Shown in pieces: positions 58,389-64,000 of a DNA stretch of 64,000 nucleotides. A program made the position numbers and the translations under genes. Source of the stretch: Fallopia convolvulus (taxonomy: Eukaryota; Streptophyta; Magnoliopsida; Caryophyllales; Polygonaceae); NCBI GenBank assembly GCA_964016875.1, contig OZ024737.1, forward strand, positions 29,265,683 through 29,329,682, given 5' to 3'. Within the stretch, counting starts at the first letter, position 1. Each line of letters begins with the position of its first letter. The notes under the pieces are model-generated. The model did no database searches. It saw only the letters and a list, made by a program, of their open reading frames with translations, and was not told the origin of the DNA.

Positions 58389-60191
58389 TTATACAGTTTG
58401 CAAATTAACATTTTCAAGCTCAATCCTGGTAAACCCACGCGTCTTTTTGAACCCTTTTTCTCTCATCAATCTCCTCGTGTCTTCTACCTTATGCCAGTCA
58501 CCACATTTGGCATAAACCAGACTCAACAAGGCGTATCCAGCTGCATTACATGGCTCAAGTTCAATAACCCGATGAGCCAACTCCTCTGCAACTTCAAACC
58601 TCCCATGATCAACACAAGCAGACACCAATGAGCTCCAGATTTTAATATTTGGCTTCATAGGCATTCGCCTTACCATCTCACAAGCTTCATCTAACTTCCC
58701 TGATCTTCCAAGAAGATCAATTTGACACGAATAATGTTCCAAACCTAACTCATACTTGCATTCTCTTATTTCACTAGTGAAGAGCTGCTGAGTCTCTTCA
58801 ACCAGCCCAGAACGGTTGCAGGCTGAAAGAATTGAAAGTAAAGCAACTGAGTCAACTTCTACACCGGTTTCCTTCATTGCATGGAAGATTTGCAAAGCCT
58901 CTCTTCCTTGGCCTGATACACCATATGCACTGATGATTGAGCTCCAGGAAACAGGATCTTTTATGGGAAGTTCTGTGAATACTTGACTTGAATCAGGTAA
59001 AGAGCCACATTTTGCATACATGTTAAGGAGTGAATTTCCCACTGAGACATCAAAAATAAGGCCAGATTTCAGAGCATAAACATGGATTACTCTTCCCTTT
59101 GTTAAAGAAGCTTGATTTGTGCAGGCAGATAAGACTGCCAAAACAGTGACCGAATTTGGCTTTACTCCTTCCAGTCTCATTGAGTTGAAATGCTTGATGG
59201 ATTCAGAGAGCTTACCATCATGAGAGCAACATTCAATGGCTGAGGTCCAGAACACAACATCTCTTGTTTGAGTTCTCTTCATGATTCTATTAACAGAATT
59301 TGGTCCGATTAACAACATAAGTGATGCAGAAAAGCTAGGGTCAGAATCAAATCCATGACGAAAAGCGTAGCCATGAATCTCCTTTCCAAGCTTCATTGAT
59401 CTCAATTTGGTACAAACCGGCATGATAGATATAAGAGTCACTCGGTTTGCCTTAATCCCTTCAGCTTGCATTGCTCTAAAGCAGTCAAGTGCCTTGTCAT
59501 AAACTCCTTTAGCAGCAAAGCCTCCAATCATGGCTGTCCATGAAACTTCATTCCTGACCTCCATTTTATTGAAAACGTTGAGAGCAGATCTCAAGTCTGA
59601 TTCTGAACCATGCATATACAAGTCCACCAAAGCTGTAGATAGAAACACAGATTGTGGCATCATCATAATTCCACTCCCAACAACAAAACCATGGACCTCT
59701 CTCCCGAGTCTCAAGCCTCCATTGATCCTAGTGCAAATTGACAGAATGCTAGCAATCAACTCTGGTTTTGGAACATACCCGAATGCACACATTTGCTTGA
59801 ACAATCGTAGAGCTGCAGGAAAAAGCCCATTCTGGATGGTGCCCATTATCAAGGAATTCCAAGTGATGGTGTCTCTGTGGGGCATTTCATCAAACAGTTT
59901 GCGGGCAGATTGTACATGGGAGAATTTGGTATACACGGAGAGGAGGGAGTTGGAAACGACGAGGTGGGTAATAGCTGCTGATTTGATTGCAAGAGAATGG
60001 AGCTGGAGGGCGCCATGGTAGGAGTGAGAGTGACAGCAGCCTTTGACGAGAGAAGGGAACATGTAAGCGATGGTTTCATGGTGAAACTTTTGATTATGTT
60101 GAAACAAAGAGAATGCTTCTTGGTAAAGTCCTCTGTGCACAAAATCTTTGAGCTTATCGTGAAGTCCTAACTTGGTCAGTTGTTGCTTCAT
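58389..60191 (-). CDS. PPR protein of 600 residues (PLS class with E domain)
   Basis: A single exon starts MKQQLTKLGLHDKLKDFVHR and carries about a dozen PPR units. Recognisable ones contain VVSNSLLSVYTKFSHVQSAR, DTITWNSLIMGTIQNG, NEVSWTAMIGGFAAKGVYDK, VGNSLLNMYAKCGSLPDSSQ and DPVSWSSIISAYGVSGQGRE. It ends in the E/E+ region with MPMKPNIKIWSSLVSACVDH and GFTRIELENVNLQTV. There is no DYW domain. The arrangement resembles the Arabidopsis mitochondrial PPR protein At4g31070. E-class PPR proteins usually specify C-to-U editing sites in organelles. The start is chosen as the first ATG with a stop shortly upstream. No frame damage is seen. Confidence 0.93.
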   Translation of the reverse strand: MKQQLTKLGLHDKLKDFVHRGLYQEAFSLFQHNQKFHHETIAYMFPSLVKGCCHSHSYHGALQLHSLAIKSAAITHLVVSNSLLSVYTKFSHVQSARKLFDEMPHRDTITWNSLIMGTIQNGLFPAALRLFKQMCAFGYVPKPELIASILSICTRINGGLRLGREVHGFVVGSGIMMMPQSVFLSTALVDLYMHGSESDLRSALNVFNKMEVRNEVSWTAMIGGFAAKGVYDKALDCFRAMQAEGIKANRVTLISIMPVCTKLRSMKLGKEIHGYAFRHGFDSDPSFSASLMLLIGPNSVNRIMKRTQTRDVVFWTSAIECCSHDGKLSESIKHFNSMRLEGVKPNSVTVLAVLSACTNQASLTKGRVIHVYALKSGLIFDVSVGNSLLNMYAKCGSLPDSSQVFTELPIKDPVSWSSIISAYGVSGQGREALQIFHAMKETGVEVDSVALLSILSACNRSGLVEETQQLFTSEIRECKYELGLEHYSCQIDLLGRSGKLDEACEMVRRMPMKPNIKIWSSLVSACVDHGRFEVAEELAHRVIELEPCNAAGYALLSLVYAKCGDWHKVEDTRRLMREKGFKKTRGFTRIELENVNLQTV

Positions 60192-60239
60192 CTACAAAAC
60201 ACAGATGATCTTAACAAACTTGGGCATTTGTATCAGAGA

Positions 60240-60365
60240 GAAAAATCCTTATATGTATAGGGTTGAAATGGTAAGAAAAAAAATGTAGTTTGCAATTTTC
60301 TGAAAAAAGTATTTATATGTATAGGGTTGAAAATGGCAAGAAAAAAAATGTAGTTTGCAATTTCC
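60240..60365. repeat. Tandem duplication of about 65 bp upstream of the PPR gene
   Basis: The unit ATATGTATAGGGTTGAAA...AATGTAGTTTGCAATTT occurs at about 60250-60298 and 60314-60363, lying between the PPR start and the tRNA gene. Confidence 0.85.
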
Positions 60366-60387
60366 TCGAAAAAATATTAAAAAAATT

Positions 60388-60460
60388 GCTTTCATTGAGA
60401 GTTGAACTCAAGACCTCCCGCTTACTAAACGGGTGCTCTAACCAACTGAGCTATGAAAGC
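60388..60460 (-). tRNA. tRNA-Thr (anticodon AGU)
   Basis: The minus strand folds into a standard cloverleaf of 73 nt. The acceptor is GCTTTCA paired with TGAAAGC, the D-arm GCTCAGTTGGTTAGAGC and the T-arm TTGAG TTCAACT CTCAA. The anticodon stem is CCCGT/GCGGG with loop TTAGTAA and anticodon AGT. The A and B box promoter sequences (TAGCTCAGTTGG, GAGTTCAACTC) are intact. A pol III terminator of seven T follows on the minus strand (60380-60386). There is no intron. Confidence 0.97.
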
Positions 60461-62150
60461 TACTTGTTGTACTTATTTTCATATTTAATTAGTATAAAAA
60501 ACAACGCAGTTTCTTCCTGTACGTCAATGAAGAAAATTCCATAAAATTAAAAAGGTATCATTATATTAACCCACCGTAACATATTTTAAAGAGACTGTAA
60601 CGTAACTTTGATAAATCCTTACCTTTGTGCTTCGGGGTGGTTTTTGTATAACAAAGTCACCAAATTTATTACAGGTAATCTCTTGCAACTTGTCAGCGAC
60701 TCGACTAGTCGACTCTAAGAATGCCTCGATAGCAATTCTCTTGGTTAAATAAGAGTTTATGCACTTCTCCATCAACACCTAGGGTAATTTAATCAGTCCA
60801 ACCAAAGGTAGATGATTAAAGGGTGTGATTCACTTGCAAAATTTAGACTAAGTATGTTATTATATTGACAAGGGCTAGTTTTTTCATATATACTTACCCT
60901 TACCCATAACAATCTTCAGCAAGGAAGATACATTATCATCTTGCCTCCATCTAGGACATACAAGCACTCAGTAAAATGCACCCTGATTTATTTATGACCA
61001 AACTATATATGGGTCTATGACAATGTTGCACCACTTTGTTTGCTTGGAACCTGCAACTTTGGTGTGATTAGGGACCAAGAAAATCTGGTAATGAAAACCC
61101 TAGACACAAAACTATAAATCCACAAATTAACCTAGTTTGAATTCGACTTATATACTCCTTTTATTTATTTCTATTTATCCTTTTAAAGTTGGACACATAT
61201 ATTAAGAAAACTTTTAAGTATAACAAAATACCATTGATTTAATGTAATGTGTTTGCCATTGAAAATGAAAATAGAACAAAATTTAATTTATATCTTCATT
61301 AAATATAAGAGTTAAAGTAGAAATATAATGTCCAATATATGTAAAAGGGCGTATTTTACTGAACAAGAATTTGATACTAAAATAACAATTACTAATGAAT
61401 GGAAAGAGAAGCATATATGTGCTTCATGGATAATATGTTTAAGCGATCTAGCAAACATTTTTCATTGGTATTTGGTTATTTACATAACTTACATGATGAC
61501 AAAAAAATTTTTATATAGCTTACATACTCCAACCTATACATAAATCATATTGCGGAAAAATGCAAATCTAGCAAACAAGATTTCATTGGTATTCGGTTAT
61601 TTGCAACTTACCTGATGACCAAATTTTTTTTACATAACTTACATACTCCAACCTATACATACATTATATTACGGAAAAATGCAAAAAAAAAAAAATTAAT
61701 CATTAATTGAACTCCATGGAAACAAGATCAGTAATTTTGATATATTTTAATTTACAAAATTTGAGGCAATGAATTATCAATCAACGCAGCTTATATTTTT
61801 TTCTACGATCGACCATGCAATTTTGTTTTGGGGGGTTTTGGATTCTCTATATAACACGTGGGAGAGTGTGCTTTTTTAATTGGTTCAACAATGCATATAA
61901 GAAATTTTATACGAAGGCAGCGTACTTTATCGTATATGGTATTGTTTTAAAAGCAAGCATAGAATCCCTTTCTTCTTCCTCTTCCTTAAAATAAAGTTCT
62001 AGTGGTTGATGGCATTACCTTTCAAGAAAATCTAAGACATCATACACCCATGATGATGGCTAATTCAAAACCCTTTTTGATTATCATGAAGTTGGAAATT
62101 AACACCAAGTAAAATAGACTGAAAAAAAGAAAGGAAATAAATGATCAATT
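60461..62150. other. AT-rich intergenic region with small repeats
   Basis: A minus-strand frame at 60778-60566 has no recognisable domain. No other gene is seen. Confidence 0.5.
61445..61682. repeat. Tandem duplication of about 120 bp
   Basis: The unit GCAAACA...TTTCATTGGTATTYGGTTATTT through CTTACATACTCCAACCTATACATA and GCGGAAAAATGCAAA occurs twice (about 61450-61562 and 61571-61682). Confidence 0.85.
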
Positions 62151-62199
62151 ATAAGTGTAACTTAGATTTTATGGCTTGATACCTAGATGACGACACCGT

Positions 62200-63690
62200 T
62201 ATTGGAGACACATTTGTGGTGTCGGACCCCTTGTATTTGATCACTACTGAGAGACCGATATTGGAGTTGCATCTGAATGTTGAGAAATCTGAAATCTTTT
62301 GACCGAACCCAAATCGGAGGAGCTACAATCCTGTTTTTTCCCTCCTAGTATATTTCACACGTTGGATGGAGGCAAGCTTTTTAGTGGGCATGTCAGCTTG
62401 GACACTGACTTTTGCAGTCGCTTGATCAAAGACAGGGTTTCCAAAACTATTAGTTTGATGGAGGCTGTTGCTGGACTTAATGACCCCCATTCGGGGCTTC
62501 TTCTCCTCCGTAGCTGTGTGGGTGTAGGCCGATTGTACTTTTCTCTTCGGACTTGTCCCCCACAAATGCTCGGTCTACTCCTCTCACCTTCGACAATGCC
62601 TTAACAAAAATTCTTGAGGAGATCATTGTAGCTGGAGGTGCTGACTTTGGTGATTGGCAATGGCGTTGTGCCACCCTTTCCTTCGGCTTGGTGGTTTCGG
62701 GGTGTATACCGCTCATGATGCTTCCATCTATGCATTTGTTGCTTCACGTCTGCAGTATGTTGAGCTCCTAAACAGATTGTTTCACCATTGTAATACCTTG
62801 GATATAGGGCTTGATTGTAATTTAGCTTTGAACAACTTTCGAGATTTGTGCAACTTTGATCCTCTAGTTCTCTTCCATGATGTACCAACACCCCCCCACA
62901 CACACACACACACAAATCAAAAAATTGGCTACAATGTACTTTGATATGGTAGAGAAGAATTTAGTGAATTTGTACAACCCTAGTGCTAGGGAAAAGGCTA
63001 TCCTCCCAATTGAAAGGTTAGGACAGACGATGCACCCAAAATAATTCAGGTGTGTTTTGTGTTATCACCTTGCTATTCCTATGTATCAAACTGTTGTTAC
63101 TCTCCCTTGTTGCTCTTCTAAAATCATAGATTATTTTGGCAACAAGTTGTCCACTGTGGGAATGATATTGGTCTTAAGTTCCGTCATAACCACCTAGTTT
63201 GGGAGGTGTTGGGTGAAATATGTACTTAGGCTGGTGTTTTTGTGCAAAAGGAGGTACCTCTTAGATTTCTGTCTGAGGAAGGTAGAGATCTCCGACCTGC
63301 AGATATTTGGTTTAGTACTCTTGGGACAGAGGGAGGAACATCTGTTTAGATGTCACATGTGTCTCTCCTTTTTTTGGTCTGAACATGTGTCTCTCCTTTC
63401 GCAGGGGCTGGAGTTGATGATTTTGTCCATGGAGTTGTTGTTTCTAATGTTGTTGTCCGTAAGAAGAGAAAGTATGAATTGAAGTGCACAGACAATGAAT
63501 ATAGTTTTATTGCTTCTGCTTCCTCTACTTTTGGAGAGCTAGAGAGCAATGTCATTGAGTTTTTGTCTAGAGTCACATGGGTTGCTCATAGTAACACAAC
63601 TAATGCTAATATATGTTTCTTTATTTTTCAGCACTTGTGTTTTGCCTTAAATAAGGATATCAGAGTCGAGTTAGTTGCTAAGCTCTTATT
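62200..63690 (+). pseudogene. Reverse-transcriptase-related coding relic (LINE-like)
   Basis: Fragments in changing frames give a consistent order. First comes KLFSGHVSLDTDFCSRLIKD with LNDPHSGLLLLRSCVGVGRL, then LEEIIVAGGADFGDWQW, then LRLGGFGVYTAHDASIYAFV with ASRLQYVELLNRLF. Later come a stretch around 63210-63480 with LSEEGRDLRPADI-like sequence and 63479-63690 with NEYSFIASASSTFGELESN. This resembles the C-terminal part of widespread plant reverse-transcriptase-like proteins whose genes I know only as 'putative reverse transcriptase'. Several frameshifts and stops mean it is not functional. Confidence 0.6.
62893..62913. repeat. (CA)n dinucleotide repeat
   Basis: About nine CA units within the RT relic. 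Confidence 0.85.
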
Positions 63691-63867
63691 CAACTTTGTA
63701 AAAATGGTGATTTTATATTAAAAATATATATATATATCAATAAGAATTAGAAGAATACAGAAATTAATTTATTTTGTCGTACCTTCATAACCACGATAAC
63801 AAAAGAAATAGACTTTAGATATTCCCTAATCTTTCCGGTCTAAATCTCAAAAGACACTCATAAACTT

Positions 63868-64000
63868 TTGGGAAATTTTTTTTGGTGCCCCTAAGTTTTT
63901 GCCTTTTCCTTTTGGTGCCTAAGAAAAAAACTTATTCCTCTTGATACCCCTGAGGTTTTGGATTTCCCGTTGATGCCCCTTTCCGGTTTAAATTAGCCAA
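63868..64000. repeat. Dispersed repeat related to 50041-50165
   Basis: GGGAAATTTTTTTTGGTGCCCCTAAG and following pieces match the repeat at 50041 in the same order. It runs off the window end, so its other terminus is unknown. Confidence 0.5.

Noticed and set aside
59530..60021. 163-residue plus-strand open frame
   Set aside because: Antisense shadow of the 600-residue PPR gene.

Overview
This is a stretch of a plant nuclear genome, almost certainly a eudicot. The supporting signs are intron-rich genes with GT/AG splice sites, three pentatricopeptide-repeat (PPR) genes, a plant hnRNP-like gene, a nuclear tRNA-Thr, and plant transposon families (CACTA, Mutator, hAT, Copia, Gypsy, Cassandra, TRIM). 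I cannot name the species. There is no operon, origin or CRISPR array.

Bases 1-16310 are one nested transposon cluster. A forward Ty1/Copia element is the host. Its gag, protease, integrase and reverse-transcriptase start can be followed in order, but it is cut by five insertions: LTR element A (333-6557), LTR element B (6738-8810), a probable solo LTR (8916-9719), a solo LTR (9855-11389) and a 3-kb solo LTR (12388-15442). Element A itself holds a CACTA element (1026-3817). Each insertion is bracketed by a matching target-site duplication: TTCAA, AAC, CTCAG, GGTAA, ATTGA and TCAAC.

Bases 16551-26230 are the first genic island. It holds an 11-exon MO25/CAB39-like gene (+) and a two-RRM hnRNP-like gene (-) with introns in both UTRs. 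A fold-back repeat lies between them.

Bases 27760-46200 are a second transposon-rich block. It contains a Mutator remnant, a Cassandra-type solo LTR carrying 5S-rRNA-like sequence, a LINE fragment with an internal tandem duplication, a MULE with 9-bp target duplication, a small hAT MITE, an apparently intact autonomous hAT element encoding a 693-residue transposase, a Gypsy pol fragment and a complete TRIM of only 468 bp.

Bases 46200-62000 are the second genic island. An unrecognised, possibly spliced gene is followed by a LINE RNase H fragment. Next come two tandem copies of a gene that joins a thymidine-kinase-like first exon to a PPR coding exon. These are followed by a convergent 600-residue PPR gene (-) and a tRNA-Thr(AGU) (-). 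The last 2 kb hold a decayed reverse-transcriptase-related fragment.

The host genes are nucleus-encoded housekeeping or regulatory genes with no shared pathway. PPR proteins act on organelle RNA, the hnRNP-like protein on nuclear or cytoplasmic RNA, and the MO25-like protein as a kinase scaffold. All calls are read from the sequence by eye; exon borders come from splice consensus and reading-phase agreement.
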